58,028 nucleotides of DNA from Candidatus Uhrbacteria bacterium GW2011_GWE2_46_68 (lineage in GTDB: Bacteria > Patescibacteriota > Patescibacteriia > UBA9934 > GWF2-40-263), in NCBI GenBank assembly GCA_001002765.1, contig LCMS01000008.1:1-58028 (forward strand), written 5' to 3'. Made by a program: the position numbers and the translations under genes. Positions 44,337 through 54,149 of the stretch are shown here, in pieces; the first letter of the stretch is position 1; each line of letters opens with the position of its first letter. The notes below the pieces were generated by a model, which had not been told where the DNA came from, did no database searches, and saw only the letters and a list, made by a program, of their open reading frames with translations.

Positions 44337-46599
44337 ATTTTGACCGTTGTTTGAATCGTGACGGTGGTCTCAAACGTTTTTTTACCAAAAGTTCCATGGC
44401 TATCTCCTTGGTTACCTGTGAGGGTTCGAGTTTTTTTCCAAGCGAGGCATTGGTAATGCCGTCAGTGACATACGGACCGAAGCGACCGGATTTGAGCAAA
44501 ATAGGTTTATGGGAAACAGGATCTTCCCCGAACTCTGCCAGTGGAGTGAGTGCGGCTTGTTTTTGTGCAATCGCCTCTGTCACCAAGGTTTGTGCCTGTA
44601 CTTCCGTGATGGTCAAAAGATCAAATGGAGGTTTGAGTGAAGTGGAAAGTAATCCCGTTTTAAGATAAGGGCCAAAGCGGCCGATGGTGGCATAGATAGG
44701 CTCGCCCTCCTTGGTATGCCCAACAAGTCGCGGAAGAGCCAACAATCCTTGCGCCTGATCGACGGTAATCGTATCAAAGAAAAGATCTCGGGGAAGCGGA
44801 ACACGTTTGGGTTTAGGCACTCCTTTTTCTTTTTCTTCTTCTCCCAGTTGCACATACGATCCATAGCGCCCCGAGCGGACACGAATATTTTTTCCTGTGG
44901 CAGGATCGGTTCCCAAAATGCGATCGGGCAAAATATCTTCTCGTTTTAGATCTTCCATTTTTTCGGTGATGTTTTGATGGAAGGGGGTATAAAATTGTTT
45001 GAGCATGGGGATCCATTCCATTTCTCCTTCCGCGACTTCATCCAAATTTTTTTCCATCTTTGCCGTGAATTGATAATCCACAATATTGGGAAAATGTTGG
45101 ACAAGCAAGTCATTTACAATACAACCGATATCGGTGGGCTTGAGCTTTTTTTGATCATCACGCTCCACATATCCACGATCCAGAATCGTACTAATGGTCG
45201 GCGCATACGTGGATGGTCGGCCGATCTCATATTCTTCCAAGACTTTTACCAAGGTCGCGTCCGAATAGCGCGCAGGTGGTTCGGTAAAATGTTGGGTGGG
45301 CGTGAGGGAAGAAAGGGCAACAGGATCACCCACGACAAGCACGGGCAACCATTTTTCTTTGGCTCCTTGATAGATTTTCATAAATCCATCAAAGAGAACG
45401 CTGTGACCGGTTGAACGAAAGACAAAATCTTTTGCCATGATATCAACACTGGTACGCTCCACGCGCGCCGGAGGAAGTTGAGAAGCCAAGGTACGACGCC
45501 AGATCAAATCATAGAGTTTGACATGTTGCGCTTGAAGAGGAGATTTGATTTCTTGTGACGTCACACGAATATCCGTAGGACGAATGGCTTCGTGCGCTTC
45601 TTGAGCACCTTTCTTTTTTGTTTTGTATTGCTTGGGTCCCGTGGCATAGGCAGCACCAAGAGTTTGCACAATATACTGCTGGGTTTCTCCTAAAAATTTG
45701 TCCGCAAGTGTCAAAGAATCCGTACGCATATAGGAGATGCGACCGGTTTCATACAAGTCTTGCGCCAACTTCATGGTTTGCTTGGCAGAGAATCCCAATT
45801 TTTTGTTTGCTTCCATTTGGAGTGAAGCCGTTGTGAATGGAACCGGAGGTGCTTTGGAGACTTCCTGTTTTTCCACCTGAGTTACTTGATACGATGCGCT
45901 TGCAAGATCTTGCAGAACAACTTGGGCCTCGGCTTCATTTTTGATGGATAACTTCTCGAGTTTTTGTCCATGGGCATGAGTAAGTTTTCCTTCAAATGTT
46001 TGCCCTTCTTTTTCAAATAGCGCATCCAAACTCCAATACTCTTCTATTTTGAATGCATCGCGTTCACGTTCACGATCCACTACCAGCCGTACCGCGACCG
46101 ATTGCACGCGACCGGCCGAAAGACCGGATCGCACTTTGCGCCACAAAAGTGGGGAAAGCTCATATCCCACAAGGCGATCGAGAATACGTCGCGTTTGTTG
46201 TGCATTGACAAGGTGCATATCAAGCCAACGCGGATGAGCGATCGCTTCTTCAATCGCAGTTTTGGTGATCTCATGAAACGTGATGCGTTTTGCTTTTTTT
46301 GAATCAAGCTCAAGGGCTTGGGCAATATGCCAAGCGATCGCTTCTCCTTCGCGGTCGCTATCGGTCGCCAGATAGACCGTATCCGATTCTTCGGCGGCTT
46401 TTTTGAGCGCACTCACCACTTTTTTACTGTCATTTGGGACAAGATATGTTGGTGCAAAGTCATGTTCGACATCTACACCGGTTTTACTTTTGGGAAGATC
46501 ACGAATGTGTCCGTAGGAAGAAAGCACTTGAAAATCTTTTCCCAAAAAAGCGGAAATCGTTTTTGTTTTCGTCGGAGACTCGACAATGAGAAGTTGCAT
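44335..46599 (-). CDS. topA: DNA topoisomerase I
   Basis: MQLLIVESPTKTKTISAFLGKDF, TDSDREGEAIAWH, ISYMRTDSLTL active Tyr. Confidence 0.97.
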   Translation of the reverse strand: MQLLIVESPTKTKTISAFLGKDFQVLSSYGHIRDLPKSKTGVDVEHDFAPTYLVPNDSKKVVSALKKAAEESDTVYLATDSDREGEAIAWHIAQALELDSKKAKRITFHEITKTAIEEAIAHPRWLDMHLVNAQQTRRILDRLVGYELSPLLWRKVRSGLSAGRVQSVAVRLVVDRERERDAFKIEEYWSLDALFEKEGQTFEGKLTHAHGQKLEKLSIKNEAEAQVVLQDLASASYQVTQVEKQEVSKAPPVPFTTASLQMEANKKLGFSAKQTMKLAQDLYETGRISYMRTDSLTLADKFLGETQQYIVQTLGAAYATGPKQYKTKKKGAQEAHEAIRPTDIRVTSQEIKSPLQAQHVKLYDLIWRRTLASQLPPARVERTSVDIMAKDFVFRSTGHSVLFDGFMKIYQGAKEKWLPVLVVGDPVALSSLTPTQHFTEPPARYSDATLVKVLEEYEIGRPSTYAPTISTILDRGYVERDDQKKLKPTDIGCIVNDLLVQHFPNIVDYQFTAKMEKNLDEVAEGEMEWIPMLKQFYTPFHQNITEKMEDLKREDILPDRILGTDPATGKNIRVRSGRYGSYVQLGEEEKEKGVPKPKRVPLPRDLFFDTITVDQAQGLLALPRLVGHTKEGEPIYATIGRFGPYLKTGLLSTSLKPPFDLLTITEVQAQTLVTEAIAQKQAALTPLAEFGEDPVSHKPILLKSGRFGPYVTDGITNASLGKKLEPSQVTKEIAMELLVKKRLRPPSRFKQRSK

Positions 46600-46637
46600 A
46601 GAGATGTCAGTGATAATGCGGGATCGCATTTTTTTCG

Positions 46638-47738
46638 TCAAGCAAGAGAGGAGACGCGAATATAATATTGGCTCCCCACATGTTTAATGATTCCTTTCAT
46701 TTCAAGCAAGGTGAGAGTGCTCGAAACGGCGGAAGAAGAAAGATGAGTTTCTTCGATGAGCACATCAATGTGTTTGGGGTCAAGCGAGAGAGTGGTAAGC
46801 AGTTGTGATTCTTCCTGTGTGGAAGGAGTGTAGGCGACAGATGATATGGCGGGCGTTTGCAGGGAAGGCAAAATATCCGTGGGTTCGGTGACGGGGATGG
46901 CCCCCATTTTGAGAAGATTGTTGGGCCCTTCACTTAAGGGAGAAGTGATGGGACCCGGCACGGCGTAGACATCACGTCCGGCATCCAAGGCCGCTCGTGC
47001 GGTAATCAAGGATCCGGATTTTTTATTGGCTTCAATAATCAAGGTTCCCTGACACCATCCGGCAATTAAACGATTGCGAAAGGGGAAGTGTTGTTTAAGT
47101 GGAGGAGTTCCCATGGGAAATTCACTCACAACCGCTCCTCCTTGATCCACAATACGTTTTGCCAAGGAGAGATGCTCTTGCGGATACAGCGTTTCCTCAT
47201 CAAGTCCGGAACCGAGAATGGCCACAGTTGTCCCTTTTTCTTCAAGAGTGATGGTGTGAGCCAGGGCATCAATGCCATAGGCAAGACCACTGACGATGAT
47301 AAGAGGGGATTGTGCAAGAGGCGTGATGAGTTGTCTGGTGACAAGTTTTCCGTACAAGGAAGGATGTCGAGATCCTACGACCGCCAAGGTGTGTCGCGAA
47401 GGATCGGGGAGGGAGCCGCGCACAAAGAGCAAAGGAGGCGGATCGTAAATGGTGCGTAACAGAGTTGGATAGAGGGGATCTTTATAATGAACAACGTGGA
47501 TATTTCGCGTTTGGAGATCCACCCATTCTTTTTGCGGATCAATGTTTTTTCTTTCCTCACAAAACGTTTTTGCTATGGGTGGTTCTATGCCACAAAGGAT
47601 CAATTCTTCCAAAGGAGCTTCAAACGCTTTTTGCATGGACGGAAATCCTTTTTCCAGTCGTGTAAGACGAATCGCACCAAACGGGCGAAATCGGACAAGT
47701 CCGAGCCAAAAGGGAATATCGTTTGGAGAGATAGGCAT
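46638..47738 (-). CDS. dprA: DNA processing protein DprA
   Basis: VVGSRHPSLYGK, IVSGLAYGIDALAH, EANKKSGSLITARAALDAGRDVYAVPG. Confidence 0.95.
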   Translation of the reverse strand: MPISPNDIPFWLGLVRFRPFGAIRLTRLEKGFPSMQKAFEAPLEELILCGIEPPIAKTFCEERKNIDPQKEWVDLQTRNIHVVHYKDPLYPTLLRTIYDPPPLLFVRGSLPDPSRHTLAVVGSRHPSLYGKLVTRQLITPLAQSPLIIVSGLAYGIDALAHTITLEEKGTTVAILGSGLDEETLYPQEHLSLAKRIVDQGGAVVSEFPMGTPPLKQHFPFRNRLIAGWCQGTLIIEANKKSGSLITARAALDAGRDVYAVPGPITSPLSEGPNNLLKMGAIPVTEPTDILPSLQTPAISSVAYTPSTQEESQLLTTLSLDPKHIDVLIEETHLSSSAVSSTLTLLEMKGIIKHVGSQYYIRVSSLA

Positions 47739-47752
47739 ACCAAGAAACCGCT

Positions 47753-48238
47753 TTAGGCGGTTTTTGGAGAAAGATGATTCAAGAGAACTTGAATCGCTTG
47801 ATCAAGAATAGCGGGCAGTTGTGTTTCCTCCTCCGGTGTCCAACGCTTTAGCACCCATTCATCAAGAGGGATATCGGGAAACGTTGGGCGACCAATTCCT
47901 ACACGCAAGCGAGCAAGCGATGTTCCGCTTGGGAATAGATCTAAAATGGATTGCATCCCATTGTGTCCTGCCGAGGATCCGCTGTCTTTAAAACGCAATG
48001 TGCCAAAAGGGAGGTCGGCATCATCATATCCACTGACATTCATGAAAGTTTGCGGTTTACACAAAATGATTTTTTCATGATCAATCACATGCTCGGCAAT
48101 TTCGGCTTGAAGGGAAGATTTTTTACGAAAAGAAATATTCCAGTGTTTGGCGAGCGCATCCAAAACCACAAACCCCATATTGTGGCGTGTGTGTGCATAG
48201 GTGGTTCCGGGATTTCCCAGGCCGATCACTGCTTTCAT
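47753..48238 (-). CDS. pth: Peptidyl-tRNA hydrolase, apparently with an internal in-frame deletion
   Basis: MKAVIGLGNPGTTYAHTRHNMGFVVLD, KPQTFMNVSG|YDDADLPFGTLRFKDSGSSAGHNGMQSI. Confidence 0.9.
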   Translation of the reverse strand: MKAVIGLGNPGTTYAHTRHNMGFVVLDALAKHWNISFRKKSSLQAEIAEHVIDHEKIILCKPQTFMNVSGYDDADLPFGTLRFKDSGSSAGHNGMQSILDLFPSGTSLARLRVGIGRPTFPDIPLDEWVLKRWTPEEETQLPAILDQAIQVLLNHLSPKTA

Positions 48239-48242
48239 AAAG

Positions 48243-48547
48243 TTAAGAAGAGACAGCTCCTGCGGCGCGCGCATGGAGGCGTATGGGAGTTCCTTCCAAA
48301 GGAAAACGAACACGCAATTGATTTTCGAGATAATTCAAATACATCTTGTGCAAAGAATCTGCGCGTCGGGCTTTTACAGTAAGCATAAAACGTGGAGGCG
48401 CGCCTTCCATTTGTTGCAGATCGATCAGTTTGGGAGGTTTCACATCACGGTTTGCAGGAATCGGTCGACGATGCTCAATAGCTTTTTGTAAAAAAGCGAC
48501 CAAGGTTTCGTGAGGAATTTGTTGCAAACGATGGTGCTGTTTTTGGC
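48243..48547 (-). pseudogene. der: Out-of-frame C-terminal KH-like domain of Der
   Basis: IPHETLVAFLQKAIEHRRP...KLIDLQQMEGAPPRFMLTVKARRADSLHKMYLNYLENQLRVRFPLEGTPIRLHARA. Confidence 0.75.
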
Positions 48548-49564
48548 AGAGATAAAAAGTTGAGGCGCCCATGTCAAAAAAGGGATGGAGCGTTCGATGT
48601 AATCTTGATATTCATTGATCGTTGAGGTTGTTTTGCCTTCCACCAAATCCCATTTATTCACCACAAAAACAAGACCCGCGTTTGTATCTTTGAGAAGTCC
48701 GGCCAAAGTGCGCTCCTGATTTCCAAACGGTTCGGAAGCATCCAAAATAAATAATACGACATCGGCTTTTTGAATGGCGCGGATCGTGCGTTCTACACCT
48801 GCTTCTTCCAACCCTCCTGTTTTTCTGATTTTTTCTTTTTTGCGAATGCCGGCCGTGTCAATAAACAAATACGGCTTTCCATCATGTTCAATAAGGACGT
48901 CGTTGGGCTCGCGTGTAGTATGAGAGATAGTGCTTGTAATAAAACGTTCTTCTCCCACAAGGGCATTGAGCAAAGTGGATTTACCAACATTTGGTTTTCC
49001 AATAACCGCAATGCGCGTTGCTTCGATGAGTGCCTGTTCACCAGGAGGTTTTTGCAGGGTGATCAATTGTTCATAGACGACCTCCAAAAGATCTCCTACT
49101 CCATTTCCTTTAACCGCGGAAATGGGAACAGGGGCGGGGAGTCCAAGCATACGCCATTCTGGCTCATGAGCATTGGCGCGATGGCGCATAGTCTCTGCCT
49201 TGTTTCCAACAACGATGACCGGAGTGGATTGATGGCGCAAGAGGGTTGCCAGTTCCATATCCTGTGGAAGAGGCTCGTGTTGGAGATCAACCAAAAACAA
49301 AATAAGATCCGCTTTTTTAATGGCTTTTTTTGTTTGACGTATGGTGCCTTGATGAATTTCGTTTTGAAGATCCCCATCCATTCCGCCGGTATCAATCACA
49401 CGAATCACTTTTCCTTTCCACAGACAACGACCTTCTTTCCAGTCTCGGGTCGTTCCGGCCTCACGAGAAACCAAAGCCTTTCGTTCTTCTAAAAGACGAT
49501 TAAAAAGAGTGGATTTGCCGACATTGGTGCGACCGACAAGGACAACCGTAGGAAGAGAGTTCAT
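48440..49564 (-). CDS. der: GTPase Der, C-terminal KH-like domain out of frame
   Basis: Two G domains VGRTNVGKST and IGKPNVGKST; C-terminal domain found in ORF 48243..48572 (-) in another frame. Confidence 0.9.
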   Translation of the reverse strand: MNSLPTVVLVGRTNVGKSTLFNRLLEERKALVSREAGTTRDWKEGRCLWKGKVIRVIDTGGMDGDLQNEIHQGTIRQTKKAIKKADLILFLVDLQHEPLPQDMELATLLRHQSTPVIVVGNKAETMRHRANAHEPEWRMLGLPAPVPISAVKGNGVGDLLEVVYEQLITLQKPPGEQALIEATRIAVIGKPNVGKSTLLNALVGEERFITSTISHTTREPNDVLIEHDGKPYLFIDTAGIRKKEKIRKTGGLEEAGVERTIRAIQKADVVLFILDASEPFGNQERTLAGLLKDTNAGLVFVVNKWDLVEGKTTSTINEYQDYIERSIPFLTWAPQLFISAKNSTIVCNKFLTKPWSLFYKKLLSIVDRFLQTVM

Positions 49565-51171
49565 AGAGAGGTGAGTGGATCAGGAGAGGTGGCTCCGAGA
49601 ATAATAAGGAAATCGAGAGGGGATTGTGTGGCCAAGTTTGGAAGGTCATCAACAAGAGCGGCGATTTCTTCTTGAGGAATGAGAGACCCGGAGGCAATCC
49701 ATCCGGAAGGGGAAACAATGATATCTGCCTTTATGACATCACAAATCGTTTGAAGATCACTCGCCTTGGCTCCATTGGTAAAATCATAGACCGTGGTATA
49801 GGCATAATCGCGCTTGGAGGCATTGCCGATTTTTAACACGGCCAGACCAAGAGCATCCAGTTTTTGTGAGGTGGCTGAGGCAAGACCAGCAGTGGTAGTG
49901 CCGTTTTGCACTTCTACCTTGATCGCGTTTGGATCATTCATGATCCAAGAAACCGTATCCGTCAAGCCTTGTGCAGCGATTTCCTCATCAGAAAGAAAGA
50001 TGGAAGAGGCCATGGCTTGGATCGGACGCCAGTCATTATTTTTAGGAAGGAGCACATAAGCGCCATCCATAATCGTGGCGTAAAGGGGAGAAGATTCCGA
50101 AGTATCGAGAACATGGGAGGCGATTTGGGAAGTGTCGATGGAGCGCAGGACTTTGGCCAAACGGACGATTTCCCAAACCGAGAGATTGGTGGCGATATTG
50201 TCTTCCAAGGTATTGAGAATGCTACTGATGCGGGAGGGGTTCAAAAGTGTAGAGGTGGAGAAAATTTTATTTTTGACGGCAATAAGGACTTGTTGTTGGC
50301 GGCGGCTTCGCGCAAAGTCCGATGATTCTCCATTGGTACCATGACGTGAGCGGACAAATTTAAGAGCTGTTTCCCCATCCATAGCAACCCAGCCTTGTTC
50401 AAACGAAATGGTTTCAAATCTGCAATCATAAGAAGGAGCCATGACCTCTTGAGCAGCTTCATCCACAAGAGTTTCTTCATCCATTATTTCTTCCGTCTCA
50501 GTTACGATTTCGCATTCCGCCATTTCCATGCCGTGGATGGGATACGCATAGTCGGCAAACGTTTGTTCGACATACACATCAATTCCTCCCAGGTCATCAA
50601 TGAGTTGTGCAAACCCGTCAAAGTCTACACGGACATAATAGTGCACAGGTTGGAGCAGAATATTTTCGACAACAGTGGAGGCCAAGGTGGGCCCATTGTC
50701 CTTTTGTTCCAATTCTCCATACGCATTGGCATGATTGATTTTGTACCAGCCGTATCCTGGGATGGGGACGGAAAGATCCCGCGGAACAGAGATGGTTCCC
50801 ACCGCGTCTGTAGAAGGTTGCCAGCTGGCAAAGATCATGGTGTCGGAAAGTTGAGGTCCTTCGTGACCCTCTCCCCCAACACCCAAAAGAAGAATGTTGA
50901 CGCGATCTTCATTTTCTCCGTCCAAGGTGCGCTCGCCTGTGCCAACCATTTGGCTTAAGGTGGAGAAAAAAGAAAAAGAAGAGTTGGCATTATTTGTTGT
51001 GGTGACTTGATAGGAAAATGCAGCGCTGAAGACCGCGCAAAAAATCAGAGCAGTCAAAAGAAATTTTCCATAAACAAAAAAAGGCTGTTTGCGTGTTGCA
51101 TCAAGCTGATATTTTTGTCGCAATAAATCCACTTTGATTTTTTCCATAGCGTAAGAACTGTAGGATAGCAT
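49561..51171 (-). CDS. LytR-CpsA-Psr family protein with LytR C-terminal domain
   Basis: RVNILLLGVGGEGHEGPQLSDTMIFASWQPSTDAVGTISVPRDLSVPIPGYGWYKINHANAYG; KVEVQNGTTTAGLAS. Confidence 0.93.
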   Translation of the reverse strand: MLSYSSYAMEKIKVDLLRQKYQLDATRKQPFFVYGKFLLTALIFCAVFSAAFSYQVTTTNNANSSFSFFSTLSQMVGTGERTLDGENEDRVNILLLGVGGEGHEGPQLSDTMIFASWQPSTDAVGTISVPRDLSVPIPGYGWYKINHANAYGELEQKDNGPTLASTVVENILLQPVHYYVRVDFDGFAQLIDDLGGIDVYVEQTFADYAYPIHGMEMAECEIVTETEEIMDEETLVDEAAQEVMAPSYDCRFETISFEQGWVAMDGETALKFVRSRHGTNGESSDFARSRRQQQVLIAVKNKIFSTSTLLNPSRISSILNTLEDNIATNLSVWEIVRLAKVLRSIDTSQIASHVLDTSESSPLYATIMDGAYVLLPKNNDWRPIQAMASSIFLSDEEIAAQGLTDTVSWIMNDPNAIKVEVQNGTTTAGLASATSQKLDALGLAVLKIGNASKRDYAYTTVYDFTNGAKASDLQTICDVIKADIIVSPSGWIASGSLIPQEEIAALVDDLPNLATQSPLDFLIILGATSPDPLTSL

Positions 51172-51271
51172 AGCAAAAAAATGCGATTTTTCAAGCGAAG
51201 TTTTTGAGGCTTTCTATTTGGATAATCCGTTGCCCTCCTCATTTTCTTGTGTTATCGTGTTTTTCACTTGG

Positions 51272-51348
51272 GGACGCATGGCTCAGTTGGTTAGAGCGCT
51301 ACCTTCACACGGTAGAGGTCCGTGGTTCGAGTCCACGTGCGTCCACCA
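51272..51348 (+). tRNA. tRNA-Val(CAC)
   Basis: GGACGCA...CTACC-TTCACAC-GGTAG...GGTTCGAGTCC...TGCGTCCACCA. Confidence 0.95.
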
Positions 51349-51490
51349 GTCCGAATTTGTTAAAGAAGTTTCCTCGGGGCTTCGGGTGGCAGGCTACCCA
51401 CAACTATTCAAGATAGAGTAAAGGGCTGGTTATGCTACGCGAGAGAAGCGAAGGGTGTGCGGAATCGAAAATGTCAAAGACTTATTTTTA

Positions 51491-51512
51491 AAACTTCCAT
51501 ACGAAGTTTTTT
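51491..51512 (+). terminator. Rho-independent terminator-like hairpin
   Basis: AAACTTC-catac-GAAGTTT followed by T tract. Confidence 0.6.
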
Positions 51513-51554
51513 TGTTTTTATTTAAAGAGTGAGAATGATAAGCTGATAATTACT

Positions 51555-52814
51555 ATGTTTCCTTTTTCTCGACCAACTTTTGAATCTTCTCCGTCTGCCG
51601 CCTCTGTGGAGGCAGGGTTCCAACGCACTTCGGAAGTCCTTGGTAAAGCCATCATGGATTCGGTTTCAAGTGTCCGTGATTCTTTGCCCGAACAATACCG
51701 CGCGCATTTTGAAACTTTGCGACAAGAGATCATTGATTTTACAAAAGCTCATGGGATTCCCAGAGAATCTCTTGGCAAGCCTGACCTTCTGCGCGAGTCT
51801 ACCAGAAAACTTTCCATTCCAGATCTTGAACGACTTGCCAATCTTCTTGAACGATTTGAATACCTCATTGTCAAAAAAGAACCTTGGAAGAATACCAAAG
51901 CCATCGAGTATGGAGAGAATTTTTATCACCTCAAAGAGCAATACGATTCCCAGGTCTCCCTTCTTGAACAAATAGGTATTCTCAAAGAAGGAGCCATCAC
52001 TGGTATAGATGGTCATGAATATCCCGTTCCAACTCTCGAACAAATAGCTTCTCGTCTCTTTGAACGCCGTGGCGAACTTTCCACTAAACACGACCAAGGC
52101 TTTGCTAAACTCCTCCTTGTTCCCTTTGGCATGAGCCTTGATGCTCTCCAAGAAACACTCGAACAATTCCTTCTTAAGTACAAGAAGGATCATCCCTCCT
52201 TTGATCTTTATACAGACTCACCTCTTCTGACGTGTAAAGACTATCAAGGAGCAGACATCGGAGATTTTCCTAAGCTTGTTTATTACCTACAGTCTTTTGA
52301 TCCGAAAGATCTTCAAGGAAAGACCAAGATAGAGATACTTAGGGAACAAGAAGACAATCAAGATTCCTTTCCTGGTTGGATTGTTCATCTTCTTCAACCT
52401 TCTAATCCTTCCGATCCACATTCCCCGGGTTTTGCCTCCATTCCCAGAGAAGGACGGGGAACACCCCACGGAGATCTCGTCCCTCGACCTCCTCTTGAAG
52501 CAGGTCAATCTCCCAATGAATATTTTTCTATTCTTCAAAAAGCTCGAGAGTATGAAGACTCTCCCTATCACGGTGAAACAGGTATGACTCCCGAAGATTG
52601 GATCACAGCCTTTATGATCCACCTTTCTGAAACAGGAAAACCTTTGGATGACTGGGAAAACGTCACAGAAAGTGACTCTTACCTTACAGGAGCTTTTTTT
52701 CGGTCCTCCGACCTTGTGCCAAGAGCGCACTGGAGTCGTGACCTTCATCGGGTTTTCCTCGTCCTTAGCGATAACTTTCCTAACATTGGAGTGCGGTCTT
52801 CGGTGATCGTTTAA
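51555..52814 (+). CDS. Paralog family protein, copy B
   Basis: Full-length member of the tandem family. Confidence 0.85.
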   Translation: MFPFSRPTFESSPSAASVEAGFQRTSEVLGKAIMDSVSSVRDSLPEQYRAHFETLRQEIIDFTKAHGIPRESLGKPDLLRESTRKLSIPDLERLANLLERFEYLIVKKEPWKNTKAIEYGENFYHLKEQYDSQVSLLEQIGILKEGAITGIDGHEYPVPTLEQIASRLFERRGELSTKHDQGFAKLLLVPFGMSLDALQETLEQFLLKYKKDHPSFDLYTDSPLLTCKDYQGADIGDFPKLVYYLQSFDPKDLQGKTKIEILREQEDNQDSFPGWIVHLLQPSNPSDPHSPGFASIPREGRGTPHGDLVPRPPLEAGQSPNEYFSILQKAREYEDSPYHGETGMTPEDWITAFMIHLSETGKPLDDWENVTESDSYLTGAFFRSSDLVPRAHWSRDLHRVFLVLSDNFPNIGVRSSVIV

Positions 52815-52826
52815 CCTTTGATATCT

Positions 52827-54137
52827 ATGTCTCTTTCTCGACCAATTTTTGAATCCTCTCCGTCTGCCACCCCTGCAGAAGCAGGGGCCCAGCGCACTTC
52901 AGCAAACCTCCATGAAGCCATGATGGATTCGGTTTCAAGTGTTCGTGATTCTCTTCCCGAACAACACCGCGCACACTTTGAAACTCTGCGACAAGAGATC
53001 ATTGATTTTACAAAAGTTCATGGGATTTCCAGAGAATCTCTTGGTAAGCCCGACCTCCTCCGCGAGGCGACCTGTAAACTCTCCACTCCAGATCTCGAAC
53101 GACTTGCCGATCTTCTCAAACGCTTTGAATATCTACTTAAGAATGGGGAACCGAAAAAAGAAGACTATACCGAAGCCCTTGAGTACGGAGAGAAGTTTTA
53201 TCGCCTCAAAGAGCAATATGATTTCCAGGTCTCTCTTCTTGAACAAGTAGGCATTCTCAAAGAAGGAGCCATCACTGGCATAGATGGTCATGAATATCCC
53301 GTGCCAACTCTCGAACAAATCGCTTCTCGTCTGTTTGAACGCCGTGGTGAACTTTCCACTAAACACGACCAAGGCTTTACCAAACTTCTTCTTGTTCCCT
53401 TTGGCATGAGTCTTGATGCTCTCCAAGAAACCCTCAAACAATTCCTACTCAAGCACAAGAAGAAGAATCTTTCCTTTGATCTTGATACTAATGAACCCAT
53501 TTGGCTGTGTGAAGACTATCAAGGAGCAGACATAGGAGATTCTCCTAATCTTGTCTATGAGCCACAGTCTTTTACAAAAGAAGGTCATGGGAGGAAGACA
53601 AAAGCACAAATACTCGAAAAACAATCCAAAGGACAATGGATCCCTGCCCCTGTAGGAGTGTCAGGAGAGAAGGGATTGGGAACCCCCGGTTGGACGGTTC
53701 ATCTTCTTCAGCCTTCTGATCCTTCCGATCCATATTCCCCGGGCTTTGCTCCCATCCCCAAAGAAGGCCAAAGAACATCCCAAGGTGACCTCGTTCCTCG
53801 ACCTCCTCTTGAAGCAGGCAAAACCCCCAATGAATATCTTTCCATTCTTCAAAATGCTCAAGGTGATAAAGACTCTCCCTACCATGGTGAAACAGGCATG
53901 ACTCCCGAGGATTGGATCATGGCTTTTATGATCCACCTTTCTGAAACAGGAAAACCAATGGATGACTGGGAAAACGGTACAGAAAGCAGATCTTACCTTA
54001 CAGGAGCTTTTTTTCGGTACTCCCTCGGTGTGTCTTTCGCGTATTGGCACCTTGACTCTCGTCAGGCTCGCCTCAGCTGGCACGGTCCTCGTGGTCGGGT
54101 TATGGGCATTGGCTTGCGGTCTTCAGTGATGGTTTAA
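52827..54137 (+). CDS. Paralog family protein, copy C
   Basis: Starts 12 nt after copy B stop (ATGTCTCTTTCTCGACC). Confidence 0.85.
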   Translation: MSLSRPIFESSPSATPAEAGAQRTSANLHEAMMDSVSSVRDSLPEQHRAHFETLRQEIIDFTKVHGISRESLGKPDLLREATCKLSTPDLERLADLLKRFEYLLKNGEPKKEDYTEALEYGEKFYRLKEQYDFQVSLLEQVGILKEGAITGIDGHEYPVPTLEQIASRLFERRGELSTKHDQGFTKLLLVPFGMSLDALQETLKQFLLKHKKKNLSFDLDTNEPIWLCEDYQGADIGDSPNLVYEPQSFTKEGHGRKTKAQILEKQSKGQWIPAPVGVSGEKGLGTPGWTVHLLQPSDPSDPYSPGFAPIPKEGQRTSQGDLVPRPPLEAGKTPNEYLSILQNAQGDKDSPYHGETGMTPEDWIMAFMIHLSETGKPMDDWENGTESRSYLTGAFFRYSLGVSFAYWHLDSRQARLSWHGPRGRVMGIGLRSSVMV

Positions 54138-54149
54138 CCTTTGATTTTT

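Noticed and set aside
51349-51555. DGR template repeat or reverse transcriptase near the paralogs
   Set aside because: No A-rich near-copy of the tail and no ORF with RT motifs seen anywhere in the window; the DGR idea remains a hypothesis needing the rest of the genome.
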